From NCBI GenBank assembly GCA_001643675.2, contig LSRY02000006.1, positions 498,501 through 562,500 of the forward strand: a DNA stretch of 64,000 nt, read 5' to 3'. The notes under the pieces were generated by a model. The model saw nothing but the letters and a program-made list of their open reading frames with translations, was not told where the DNA came from and did no database searches. A program made the translations under genes and the position numbers. Positions 44,849-58,400 of the stretch are shown piece after piece; positions within the stretch are counted from its first letter, which is position 1, and the number at the start of each line of letters is the position of its first letter. The stretch comes from Monocercomonoides exilis (taxonomy: Eukaryota > Preaxostyla > Oxymonadida > Polymastigidae).

Positions 44849-45567
44849 ATCACAAATATTCACCATCATAGAACAAACAATATTTTCAAGCAATTACAAT
44901 CATGATGGTGAAATTAGGTGAGTTGGAATGAAATATTGAAGCAAAAAATTCGATTTTCCTTTTCATCTGAAAATTTTACAAAATGAACTGCTCAAAAATT
45001 TTTGTTAACACAAGAAACTTTTATATTTGAATGAATGAAAAAAAAAAAAAAAATACAATGAAATTTCCCTTTATTTTTTGTAACATTTAACTCTATGTGG
45101 ATAAAAAAAATTTAAAAAAATTGAAATGAATGACTTTTGATAATTGTGAATAATTATGATTGGCACATTATTGGTGACAGAAAAATGATGAAAATTTGTG
45201 CTTTTCAAAGAAGTTTCCGTTTTTTTCATAAAAATTTCAAACTTCGATCCAATAATAGTCTTTCTGGAAATATTTTAGTCCAGTTTCTCCTTTGAAAAAA
45301 AGATAAAAAAAATATCCAACATAACTTGAAAAATTACATGAAATGTTAATTGGAGAAAGAATAATAATTGTTCATTGTTTCAATTAATGAGTATCATCAT
45401 TTCAAGAAACAAGAAAAAGTCTCTTCAGAATTTGAAAAGTTCCATTCACAAATTATGATTTTAAATCAAAATTATTAATGTGAAAATTATTCTTTTTGAA
45501 AAGACACATGTGTTTTGCAGTAGAATTTTTTTTAAACTCATCATTTTATTCATCACTTTTTTAATTA
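44849..45567. other. AT-rich spacer between two foldbacks
   Basis: About 720 bp, AT-rich, with no supportable gene. Confidence 0.5.
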
Positions 45568-45934
45568 TGGTGAGGGAAAAAACCCGCACAAGGGAAAAAA
45601 CCCGCACATATCACATTTTCTTTAGAATTAATCAGCCAATTTCATATATGTGGAAGATTATTGCATTTTAACTCCTCCGTTAACTTCTTTAAGTCCAGTA
45701 TTTCGTATTTCAATAAAAAAATCAAAAACAAAAAATTTTGATCTTTTTTGATCTTTTGATCAAAATTTTTTGTTTTTGATTTTTTTATTGAAATACGAAA
45801 TACTGGACTTAAAGAAGTTAACGGAGGAGTTAAAATGCAATAATCTTCCACATATATGAAATTGGCTGATTAATTCTAAAGAAAATGTGATATGTGCGGG
45901 TTTTTTCCCTTGTGCGGGTTTTTTCCCTCACCAT
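45568..45934. mobile_element. Foldback element B, near-perfect palindrome of 367 bp
   Basis: The left arm, 45568-45743, and right arm, 45758-45934, are reverse complements over 176 bp. The only difference I find by eye is one A/T in a homopolymer (five A at 45596-45600 against six T). They flank a 14-nt loop, TTTTTTGATCTTTT. Each terminus carries two tandem copies of a unit of the type GGGAAAAAACCCGCAC. TAAT-type bases adjoin both ends (candidate target duplication TTAAT). The loop is the reverse complement of the loop in element A, so the two copies sit in opposite orientation. There is no coding capacity. Confidence 0.93.
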
Positions 45935-46417
45935 TAATCGATTAAAAATCTCCAAGATGCGAATAATTTCCATTTATTCATGTGGGTAATTTTCATTTAA
46001 ATAACAAATATATCACATAATTTTCCAAAGCCAAAGTTAAATATTGAAGAAAATCATATTAATAATTTTACAGTATTATTTCTCTTCTGAACTCATTAAT
46101 CAATATTCCAAACAAATAATCAAAACGAGAATTTCAATTCTCAAGATTAAGAATTTTATTTTGAAATATATAATTTACAAACTTCTTCAGTAGTTTATTT
46201 TATTTTATATTTTTTTTGAACAAATTTAAAATTATAAAAATCGAAACAAAAGTTAAAACAAAATGAGCAAAATTTCGTTTTTAATTTCACGAGATTATAC
46301 AAAAAAACATTCATTCACTGAAGCGTCGATTACATATCTGTTATTTTATTATCTTCTTGTGTTTATGGAAAAAATTTGAAAATAGTCATTTTTTGTTATA
46401 CTCATTAATTATATGAT
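45935..46417. other. AT-rich 5' flank of the giant surface-protein gene
   Basis: About 480 bp between the palindrome and the start codon. It must contain the promoter unless that lies in or beyond the palindrome. No motif stands out. Confidence 0.5.
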
Positions 46418-49400
46418 ATGGGAAATAAATCAAAAAGAAAATTTAATAACTATTGTTGCAAAATAACTTGCATGTCTTGGCTTTTATTTTTGCATGTAGA
46501 TTTATTTTTCCAATTCTGTTTCACACTCTTTTCCGAACAGAAGTCTCGCAACATTGAAAATCCAAATTCATTTGTATATCCAAGTTTGCAAAACATTGGA
46601 TGCATTTATCAATGCAACAACAAAAATACTGCAAATGAAAAAACATGTGAAGCATATTTTTCATACGAATTACCACATATATTTGAGCAGAAGCCCAGTT
46701 CTTTGCTAATTTCGACAAATGCAATCAACTCTTCTGTTCAATTCGAAACAGTTGCAATATCTCAACATTCGAATTCATCGATTGTGATTTCTCGAAGATT
46801 ATCGAGAACTTCCCTCAAGCATTGCATTCTGTTCCATTCAAGAGAAAAAAAGAATGCACTTTTCACATGTGATGAAAGCGAGCTTCTTCTCGAGAGCATT
46901 TCCCTTCAGTTTTCATCCGTTTCCAATTCACTTTATTTTGTATCATCTTCATTTCCAGTATCTTCTTCTTCGCCGTCCTTGTCCTGTTGCCCGTGTATCA
47001 TATCAATCTCTGATTCAATTCTGTCATCTGCAGAAATATTGAATGCTCCTTTGTTATGCACTGAAAGTGATACACAAGCATCACTGAAAAGCTGTCTATT
47101 TTCAAACATCACCGAATTGTATGACAGAAATGAAGCGAAACACAAAAACGGCTTATACTCAACTTCTTTTTCGTCGTGTGTCTTTTCAAGCGTTGAGGAT
47201 GCCTTCAATGATGGTATTTCTTGCTCCATTAATTCACCTTCATCCAAAAACTTTGCATCTTCAAACTCAACATTCTCAAAATGCTGCCGCACAAAAAATG
47301 AACCAACTCGTTACAATACATCTCAAAGGTATTTCATCGGAGAAGTTTCGTTTGTAAATTCACTTTTTGAAAAGTGCATTGCAAACGATAACGTGAACAT
47401 AAGAGGTGGAGGAATCTTCTGTGCTGGATCATCATTGACGCTATCGGTTGTGAACTGCAGCTTTTTTTCTTGCGATGCAAAGCAAGATGGTGGAGCAATT
47501 TATGTAACAAATTCGAATTTGAAATCAATCTCAAATTGCTATTTTGAAAATAACACTGCCAGCTTTGGAGGAGGAACATACTTCACATCCATGACAGATA
47601 CAGTTGTTATTGAAAAATGCACATATTTTGGGAACATTGCACGATCTTGGGGACATGATATTCGATTTTATCAGATGCAAAGTTTAATAAACAATGCAAT
47701 TATTGAATCTTGCCTTTTTATTGGTAGGAACACAAGCACAAATGGCAGTAATTATTTTGACCCTGCTCCAAAAAATTTATATTACAGCAACTGCTATTGG
47801 AGTGATTTTCACTCTAATTTGGGGAGTGCAGCCCTTTTCATGGATTGCCACGAAAGTTGGGTTTCAACTCCTCCAAGATTCCTTTTCTTGTTTTTCCACA
47901 ACAATACAAGTGGGGGTAATCACGGACATGACTGTTGGCTGAATTCTTCATTCAACATCACCAACCCATTTGCTTATTCATTTTCAACAACTCCTGCAAA
48001 GAGAATGTATTTCATGGAAACATCAGAAAGCAAGGAATTCAACAGTTGGATTCCACAAGGAACAATGATATATTCAAAAACAGGAGGAGCAGACACAGAG
48101 GGATGCGGATTGAGTGCATTGTCTACACCGTGCAATTCATTGGAATATAGCCTTTCTCGGCTTCAAGAGTTACGAACTGGCCTTGTGAACATGCTGCAAG
48201 CAATATTTCAACCTGAAGTACTGAATATTGGAGAGATGACAGTCACAATGAAGGGAGATGGAAAGGATGTCACAGTGATCAGCACCTCGCAAGTTTCGCA
48301 AAGTGCCTCCTCCGTGATTGTTTTATCCAGTGGCTCCCTTTGCTTGACAAATGTGAGTGTGGAGATTGAACCACCATCCTCCTCACTGACTGTTCCTTAT
48401 TCATTGGCTGCTCTGACACATCCACAGGGAAGGATTCAACTCGATAACATCCTCATTTCTGGATCTGAGGCAAACAACAATGTTGTTCATTCTGTTTCTT
48501 TGCTCGATGTTCAAAATGGTTATCTTGGTTTATCCAGCTGCATGATATCCGAAATAGCTGTGGATTCTTTGCCTCTCATCGCATTCCAAGCTCCAGACCA
48601 GTTGGGAATGAAAAACGTGCTGATGGCAAGCATCTCGCGGAAAAGTGGAAATGGAGGTATTATGGAGATGGAGGTTGACGAGCAAGAGATTGTCAGTTTC
48701 GACAATGTGACTTTCATGAACTGCAGCTGTCAACAGGGGAACGGAGGAGCCATGTTTGTTGCTCTGAAAACAAGCAGCATGTTCACTGTTGGGCAGGATG
48801 TTGCTGTTGACTTCAATGAATGTTGTGTTCCAACAGATGATCAATCGAAGGGAAAAGGTGGGGCACTCTATATCAAGGTGTGCTCAGATGAACCACTGTT
48901 TATTCTCAATACCCTATCATTTGAGCGATGCAATGCCTGGAAAGGGAAGAATGTGTTTGTGGAAGCAGTGAATCTGAGAACATGTGTGAATGAAAATACT
49001 ATCAAATTCGAACGAGATGGGATGCTGGAAGACGATTTGATGGGTTTCGAAAACAACGATCCATCGCATTTGATTCCGCTGAGGTTGTATCTGAGCGGGA
49101 CTTTTGTGCCTCCAGTGCATGTGGGAGGACCAAACAACAGAGATTTCAGTGGATGCGGATATGTCAGTTATCCGTGCTCAACATTAAAGCATTCAGTATC
49201 ATTGAGATTTTCAGCTGCAGATAGATTGCTATCCCTTCATTCTCAGTTTGCCTGGAACGAAGAGATGACACTTGATGGTTTCGCTTGGAATATCTGCTGC
49301 GAGCAAGAAAACACATCCATTTCATTCAAACCAGTTGCACCCGTTGAAGGAGATGGATTCATAGCATGTGCTTCTTCATCTCTCTTCCAAAACATTTGCT

Positions 49401-52400
49401 TCACGCTTTGCCACCAACCAGAGTTTTCATTTCGTTCACTTCTTGTGGGTCTCGGTCCATCTCTGTCAATTGCAGATTGTTCGTTAAAGATGGAGAATGA
49501 TGATTCAGTTCTGACAAATTCATTTGCTGAAATCAGAAAAGGGACTTTTTCAATCAGCAATTTTCACATTCAACAACTCACAGCTGATCTGTCATCACCT
49601 GCTCCTTCTGCGCTTATTTGTGTGAGTGAGGATGAAGCATCTATCGATGCAAAAGGACTCATATGCAAACAGCTCATAATGAGAAACAAAGGAGATTTTC
49701 TTCGTTTATCGTCAGGAAAATCATCAGAAATCAAAAACAGCGTTTTTGAGGGAGGAAGCTATGCTGATGGCTGTTGTGTGCAATGGACCAATGGCCAAAC
49801 ACTGAAAGTGAGGAATACTTCATTTGCAAGCGAAATTCGAACAAGTGGCAATGGCTCTTGCATAAATGTGAAGGGAGCAAGCGAAAATTTCAAATCGATG
49901 ATGATCACGAACTGCTCCTTCGACAGCTGCTCTGTTCAGGAAGATGAAAGCTGTGGAGGTGCGATATGCGGAATGGAGGATGCAAAATGTGGGCTGACTG
50001 TCTCTGATTGCATATTTCACTCGTGCACAGCTCCTGAAGGATTGCTGGGAAAGGGTTATGGGGGTGGGATATGCCTGTATTGCAGCAGCGAAAGCGATGA
50101 TTTGTTCTCAATCGCTTCTCCTGTATCTTCTCTCGAGTATCCAAACAGCGCTGCAATCGGAAAGGATTTGTTCATTCAGTCGCCGAGTCTCACAAACACC
50201 CTCACAAACAAAACACTCACGTTTGTTGCTGGCTCTGCAGATCTGACAGATGATTCAATGAGAGGATATGATGGGGCAGACAAAGTCCATGCAATACCTC
50301 TTGTCTATTTTTATCGTGTCATCACAAATGAGGTGTGTGCATCGGAAACAGGTCAAGATGTGGCACCCTGTGGATTTGGCACATATCCATGCAGATCTGT
50401 CTCATTTTCGTTCAAAAGACAGAACGGAAGCAAAAGCAATGTTGTTCTTTCACCTCTTTTCACTCTGGCTGAAAGCGTTGTTGCAGATGGAGAAAAAACA
50501 TACACAATCGGCGGAGTGGCTGAAAGGAGCGTCGTGATTGTGCAAGGTGCAAAATCACCAGAAGCAGGTTTGTTTTGCTCGAGTATTTCCTTGGGCTTTT
50601 CAGTGATCATAAATAGCATTGCCTTCAAGCTGCCAACAACTATCCAGACACACTCCTCGCTTATGCATCACAAAGGATCAGGAAACATGCATGTGGAGAA
50701 TTGTGAATTTGAACCTCAAGAAGCAGTGGAATCCCATTCATTCTCGCTGATCGCAGCAGAGTCTGGAGATATCACAATCAGTGATTGCTCTTTCAAGAAC
50801 ATTGCTTTTGTGGCTGCTTGCATTGCGAGCTGCAGTGGATCTTCTCAAACGCTGATTGATAAAGCAACCATCACAAATGCAACAACTCTGACAGGAAGCA
50901 GTCTGATCACAGCAACCACCTCCACGGCAGAGCTAACTGTGAGAGATTCATCATTCACATCCGTGGCCAAATCTAACTGCGTTGCAATCCAGACAGCATT
51001 TATCCAAGCTCTGACTTTGAACAATACAGATATCGAGAATATTGAGCGCAGCAGCAACAACGGAGGTGCTGTGGAATGCACTGTGGGGAATGGCGGAAGT
51101 GTGGTAATCGAAGGCGGAAGCATGAAAAAATGTGTTTGCGAAGGATGGAACGGAGGCGGCCTGCATATTTCTGTGGAAGCAGGAGGGAATGTGCAGGTGG
51201 GTAACACATCGTCTGCAGAGACAGCCATTGAAGAATGCAGCTCGAAGGAAAATGGAGGGAAAGGAGGGTATGGTGGAGGGATATTGCTGTTGCTGAGTGA
51301 AGGGGCACAAAATGTGATAATCAAGAATGTGCTGTTCACGTTGTGTTCAGCTCCTAAAGGAGGAAGCAACATATTCATGGAGGCACCTGTGCTTGAGAAT
51401 GTTGCAAAGGCAACAGTTTTGGCACACTCGTTCAATTCATCTGTGGAGGATATGCCTGTTTTTGGGGAGCTTGGAGGCTTTGATGGAAGCAACAAAAGAG
51501 ATGTGATCCCCTTGGTTCTGTTCTTTCGTCGGCTGAGCTCAACTGCACATGTGTCTGGAACTGGGATCGACTACTACAAATGCGGATATGCGGATTTCCC
51601 TTGTCTGACAATCCCGTTCAGCGAGAGTCTGATGAAAGAGAGCAGTGGAGTGATCTTGGTGGAGAGCTCGTTCAACATTAAGGACAAGATAGAATTGAAG
51701 ACGAAAAACATGAGTATCAAAGCCAAAGAGAGCAGAAGTGAAATCAGAGTGGGTGCTGGAGGAGGCGGATCAAGCGGAGGAATGATCGAAACATCCAAGG
51801 AGGTGAATATCGAACAGATATCATTTGTCCATCCTTCATCTTTGGGAGAGGCAATTTCATTCCTGTTTATGTGCCTCAATGAAAGGTTGTGTTTTTCAGA
51901 TTGCCAAGTGGAAATGGAAGCAGCATCGGGGCTGACATGTTCGTTCAGTCTGATTGGAGTGCTTGGAGGAGAACTGAAATGTGAGCATTTCTCAGTGTTA
52001 AATTCCAGATATGGCTCGGTGGAAATGATTGTTCTGGATGGAAGTGGAACGAACAATGCTGTCAAGTGCAACATGAATGATGTGAATTTCACCGATATCA
52101 CATCTCGTTCAGAAAAGGGAATGATGAGTGTGAAATCGGTGCAGGAGTTTGGAATGGAAAACTCGAAAGTGCAGAACACAAACCAAATGAACTGTCCTTT
52201 CTTCAGCTTTGAAGGAACAGCGAATATAACAATGAAGAACAGCACTTTCAGTGAGATAAGCAGACAGAATGGGTTTGGAGGATTGATGAATGGGAGAGTG
52301 AACGAGAAAGAGAAGATCGAAATAACAAACTGCACAATGGACATCTGCAATTCTACTTCGGAAGATATGTGTGGTGGATGTGTTCATGTGGATGTGGGTG

Positions 52401-55400
52401 ATTATGGAACTTTTCTATTCGATGGGAACGTTGCAACAAGGTGCAAAGTGTTTGGTGATCGCGGCTTTGGTGGAGGGCTGTATATCATTTTGAACACACT
52501 GAAGTCGAAATATTCGCTGAAGATGATCGAGTTCAGCGGGAATGAGGCAAAGAGGGGAAAGAACATTTATATTGTCTGTCCAACACCAAGAGAGGCGATT
52601 AAGCCGACTCTGTTTGACAAATCAGCAGATGAAAACATGGAAGAGGAGGAGCTGTGGGTGTATGACACATCTGGAAGCATGCCTGATGGTGAGTCGCTTC
52701 GGAGATATCTTTTTGCCTCTGATGCTGAGATAATATTTCTCGATACAACAAACGGGACAGATTCTCCTGAGTGTGGCACTGATCTGTATCCGTGCCAAAC
52801 AATGGACGCTGGCTTCACAAAGATGACCGATAATCAGTCCACGCTGCACATTCAAGGTTCAACGGAGCTGAACCGTGATGTGAACAGAGCTGGAAAGTCT
52901 CTCACTGTTCGGGGGAAGGCTGGACATTCAACGCTGAACATCGAAACCAATGGGCATTTTTGGTTGTCTGAAGGTTCAAAAACACACAGTCTAATCTTCA
53001 ATAATATCAGATTCGCACTTCTCGAACAATCAGGCAGAAGCGAGCTGATAAATGCACAAGCAGGAACATTGTTCCTGAAAGACTGTATCTTTGATGAGAG
53101 CGAGAGATCAGACACCAAGATTAAATACTGGCTTCTTGAATGCAGAAGGGCTGAGGCATCCTTCACAACTGTCATCATCAACACTCTGAGTTTTGAAGAA
53201 TCTGTGGGGATCGCAAGAGTTACTGAAGGAATTATTGAAATGGAAGATGTGAACATCAGCGATGTCAGCTCCAAAGGAAATGGACTGATTCAGGGTTGTG
53301 AAGGATCTGACCTTTTGCTGAGAAACATCAAAGCAGAGAGTTGTGTTGTTGAAAATGGGCAAGTGGTGAGTGTTTCAGGCAAAGCATCGTTGTCGATCAC
53401 AAAAAACAGCGAATTAGGAACATGCGAGAATTTGAATGGAAATGGAGGCGCCGTGAGTGTGAAAGGCTGTGCAAACGAAGAGTTCATATTTGCAAATATT
53501 TCTTTGCAGAGCTGCACTGTTGATGAAATGGAAATGAAAGGAGGAGGATTCTTCTTTGAATTCACAGAACAATATTCAAGAACATTCTCAGTAATGGATT
53601 GTTCTTTTGGGAGCAACAAGGCAAAATTCGGAAAAGATGCGTTCATCAGCTGTTTTGATTTGAACAATACAGTCACTTCCGAGCGATTTGCAAGGTTGAG
53701 CGGAGATGGAGAAAATGGCACAGTGGAAATGATGGGGACTGACAATGTGAATTTCAAGAACGAAAATGTGAATCTGATGCTGTTTTTGGTGCAAGGGAAA
53801 TTTGAAGTTGTGAAGGTGTCGCCAACAGGGTTGGATGTTCTGGGCTGCGGAAGCTCAGAACACCCTTGTCAATCGCTTTGGAGAGGATTTCAAAATCTGG
53901 TTCCTGAAACTCGTGAAAGGCAGATACGCATCAATGGGAGTGCGACGGTGAATGATTCATACGATCTTCATTCATTCCTCACGATTTCATCTTCGACCGA
54001 TAAAACAGCAGAACTCTTGATAAACTCGAAAATAGAAAGAAGAGAAGGAACATCAGTGTTCAGCAGCACAATGTCTCTCGCATTGCACTCAATATCACTT
54101 TTGATGCCTCAAGCATTCGAAAACGGTCAAACTGTTGTTTTTGAATCCAACGCACCATCTGGCATGCTGGATTTCCAATCTTCATCATTCAATGTGGAGA
54201 GAGAAGGAGAAATTGCATATCAGCTTGTGCACATGGCAAGTGGGTCGCTTTCGTTGTTCAACTGTTCTATTTCCATTTTCCGCTTTTTCCAAACACCATT
54301 TGTTGCATGCGGATCGGTGCAGCTCAGCAACTGTAACATATCAAAAGTGTGCACATCAGGAAGTGTAGAGGGAGGGGCACTACGTGTGTGCTTAACGAAT
54401 AGCAACAACGCTGCAATCAATGAGACAACAGCTTGCAAGTGCACGTGCGAAGCGAAGGAGGGAATGGGTGGATTCATGTTCTTGAACAGCACAGACTCAT
54501 TGGAAGAGAAACCATTATCCATCATTTCCTCTGTCTTTGAAGCCAATGAAGCTGCATTGGGCAAAAATATTTTCGTGCAAGCATCTGATCTGAATACAAC
54601 AGTCACAGAGGATGTATTTGCCTTCGATTATGAACAGCTTAAGGACAATCCAGATCTGTTTGTTGGAAGCGACAGATATCAAAACAATGTGGATTTGTTT
54701 GTGTTCTTGATCAGATTCAAGAGCGATACTGTGTTTGTTTCATCATCTGGATTCGATGTGAAGCGGTGTGGGAGCGAGTTCATTGCATGCAGATCATTTT
54801 GGAAAGGTTTTGGCCAGATAGATCAGGCGAAACAAGAAAAAGTCATGCTCATCGATAAAGCAGCAGCAGTCACAGATCAATATGATGTTTCGAATTTCAC
54901 GATAAAATCATCAGTGAAGATGGCGCTGGAAGAGGCATCTTCTTTGTTGTTTGAGACAAAAAATGAAAGCAATGAGATTTGCTTCTTTTCTAATGCCCAC
55001 AAGCTGTCAGTTATTGATCTTGCTCTGAAGATGAGAAAAGTGGAAGAAGGATCAAGTGTGCGTGTGATAAAAAATATCCAAGGCATCCTATCACTGGAGG
55101 ACTGCTCCTTCGAAACATCAGCAGACAATGCAGGAGCATCATTCAGAGCAGACGTGCTGTTTGTGATGATGAACAGCGGAGAGTTATTTGTGAAGAAGTT
55201 AAAAGTGAAGGCAATCGTAAGGAAAGATTTGTTTTACATCAGCTCTGGATGCTTGTGCAATTTTGATGGAATGGATGTGAAGGAACTTTCGTCTGATTGC
55301 GGATGTGTTGTGAATGTGGAGCAGCAAGAGAGAAATGCAAATGCTGAACAAGCATATATCTCTATGAATGGCTCACTATTTTCCTCAGTTGTCCGTTCAG

Positions 55401-58400
55401 ATGATGGCAGCTGTGTTGTCAAAAGCTCTTCAAATGTTCCTCTTTCACTGGATATCAATAGCTCCACATTCGAGTTTTGCAGATCACCCGAATCTGAGAA
55501 AGGAGGAGCGATTTTTGTGAACTTGGCGTCTGATGGGGTGTTCAAGTTGAGTGGCTCAAATGTGGTTCAATGTGGATGCTCGTCGTCAGCTGGCAGAGGA
55601 GGTGGAGTGTATCTATGTGCGAAAGAGGAAGGATCATTGAAGTTTGTGTTCAAGAACTCCAGCTTCGACTCCAACAGCGCAAAGACTGGAAAGGATATCT
55701 TCATCGAATGCAGAGACATTTCTGCTCAAGTGAATGAGAGCCAGTTTGCGATGGATCTGAGAGAGGGATACTACAACCGTGTCAACGCCATCTGGGGCAT
55801 TGATGACAAGCATCAGAGCGAGATTGATCTGATGGATTTCATTGTGGTGTATCAGTCCTCAATGATATTCGTTTCTTCGGCAAATAACAAGAATGGCGAA
55901 AACAGCAGGAAGTGTGGAACCACAAAAGTGCCTTGCTTGTCTCTGGGATATGGGCTCAGCCATGTTGTGACTGATGATGTGCCCATGCTCGTTATTGATA
56001 CGGAATGCGTTCTCCAAGAAGAAGTGGATCTGACTGATGTGTCAATGAGACCGCGCTCATACGAAGGAGGAAGGATTGTACTTGTTGGTGGAATTGCTCC
56101 AACGAGAAACAGCTTGATGAGAGCGTGGGAAAGGGTGAAGATTGAGATGCTGAACATCACTCTTCCATTCTCAAATTCATTTGCCCATCTGTGTCTCTTG
56201 GAGATAAGCTCAGGCATTTTCGAAATGAGCAGGTCGGTTGTCAGCACCTCAGACGAATCAAAGCATGCCAAAGCAGAGTGTGTGTTTTTGTGCTCAGATG
56301 GAGAATGTGTGCTTTTCGATGTGACAGTTTCGCTTTTGGACTGTTCATGCGTTGCGGAATGCAGTGGTGGTGCTCTGAACTGCTCCAGCTTGTTGTTGGC
56401 TTCGCTTGATGTTTCACAGAACTGTCTGCAAATATCTGGCAGTAGCGGAAATTGCACTTTTGCAAACATATCGGCTCGTGATATCCAGTTGGATGATGGA
56501 TATGTGATTGCAGTTTCCAGCCAGTTTCATCAGCAAAACTCAATAGCGACTGAATTTCGAAAACATCTATCGATATTTCTTGGTTCGCTTTCTGCAATCA
56601 CTGGAAAATCAGATCATTCAGGAGCCATTTATGTTGAAGGAAGCTCACATCAGATCGAAATGAACAGCTTGTCAGTTGAAAATATTTCATCCAAGGCAAA
56701 TATTGGAAGTCATGCTTCTTTTTCTCATTGTTCAGATATTTCAATAGAATCATGCTTGTTCAATGGAGATAAATCTTTGAGAAATTCAAATGCACCAATG
56801 AATGAAAAAACGAACATTTGCAAATGGAATGGCTCATTGGTGGACTTTTCAGATTGCACAGCAAAGATCAAGGATTCATCAATTGCGAATTCCAGTGAAG
56901 GAGGATTATCAGTGAGTGGAGGTGAGACGGTCATTGACGCTGGTCTATTTGTGAATAACAATCCATCGATTGGAAAATATTCCTCAGCTCGGAGAAACAT
57001 ATTGTGTTCGGATTCTGCTCAGCTGAATATCATGAGCTTGAAGGGAGGCGATGGGGTTTATCCCAATTCATCGATGTGGATTCTGAATGAAGGATGCACT
57101 TTGATGGGGATTGTTGAGGAGCGAGCATCGCCATTGTTCATCCCCACACTGCGACGGGTGGAGACAGAAGAGAAGGAAAGGGTGCTGGATGTTGTGTTCA
57201 GGGGCACACTTCTTCTGCCATGCAACCTGTCGTTTCGGGTTGTTTCGTCGGTGGGGGATGTGGAGCAGGTGGAGACTCACGAGATAAGTGAGTCTGGGTT
57301 TGTGAGCGAAGAGGAAGTGCATGGCACAACTGGGTTGGAGATGGTCAGAGGAGCAGAGGCGAGTGCAGAAGTGAGTGTGTGCATCTTGTTTGGGGATGGC
57401 CATTCTCCCTCGGCAACTGAGTCATTCATCCTGAAGAACAGGAGCGAGACTGATCCAAAGGGAGATGAAAGGATTGTTGAAGGAGGAAAAGAAGGAAAAT
57501 TTTCATGGGCATTGATTGTTGTTATTTTTTCAGTTTTGTTTTTAATTGTCCTGATTGTATCTATTATCATGACGATTCGATGGAGAAAGGCAAGGAATGA
57601 AGCAGAAGATCTGAGAGAGATTGTGAATGAAAACATCAGAAAAGATCCGAAGGCGTTTGAGATGGTGACGATGGAGATGTCGCCTGAGGAGCAGTGGAGA
57701 AGAGCTGAGAGAGAGGCAGAGAAGAAGAATGATGAGAGGATCAAGAAGAGAATATATGATACGAATATGCAGCATTCTGAGTCTTCAGAGCATTTATTGA
57801 GTGAGAGTGGATCGACTGAATACATCTTGGGAAGAGATTCAGACAAGATCCCTCAATGGATGCTGGAGAAAGATGAAGAAGAAGAGACAAGAAAAAGAAC
57901 ACCATCACCATCCATCTCATCCACTTCAACAACTGATTCTGATTCGACTTTTGTTCGATCAGAGAGTTTGTGTCCCACAACCTCATCAATGTCGAATCTG
58001 GTGGATGCAATGGCCTGTTCGTCTCCTCATGAGAAGCTGATTGTGGACTTGAGGGATTCTCTGTTCATGTTGCTGCATGGAAGGAATAAGACAAAGGAGA
58101 TGGCGATTGGCACTCTTCAGGAAAGAGAACAAACAGCTGCTCAGATCCTGTTCTGGGTGGCAAATGGAGCTCTTCACTCATTTGATGAGATGGAAAACGG
58201 ATTATCTTCACTGGCCAATCTGAGTCCACACATTGTGTTGTTCTCCGAGCACATGGTGATCTGCATTGTGATGCACTCTGATTTATTGTCCGATGATGAC
58301 TCAGATTCATCCTCCATATCTTCATCGACTGTTGTGACATCTGCCAGTGATGATGATGATGATGAAGATTCTCTTCCCTCATCTGCCTTTGAGGATGAGG

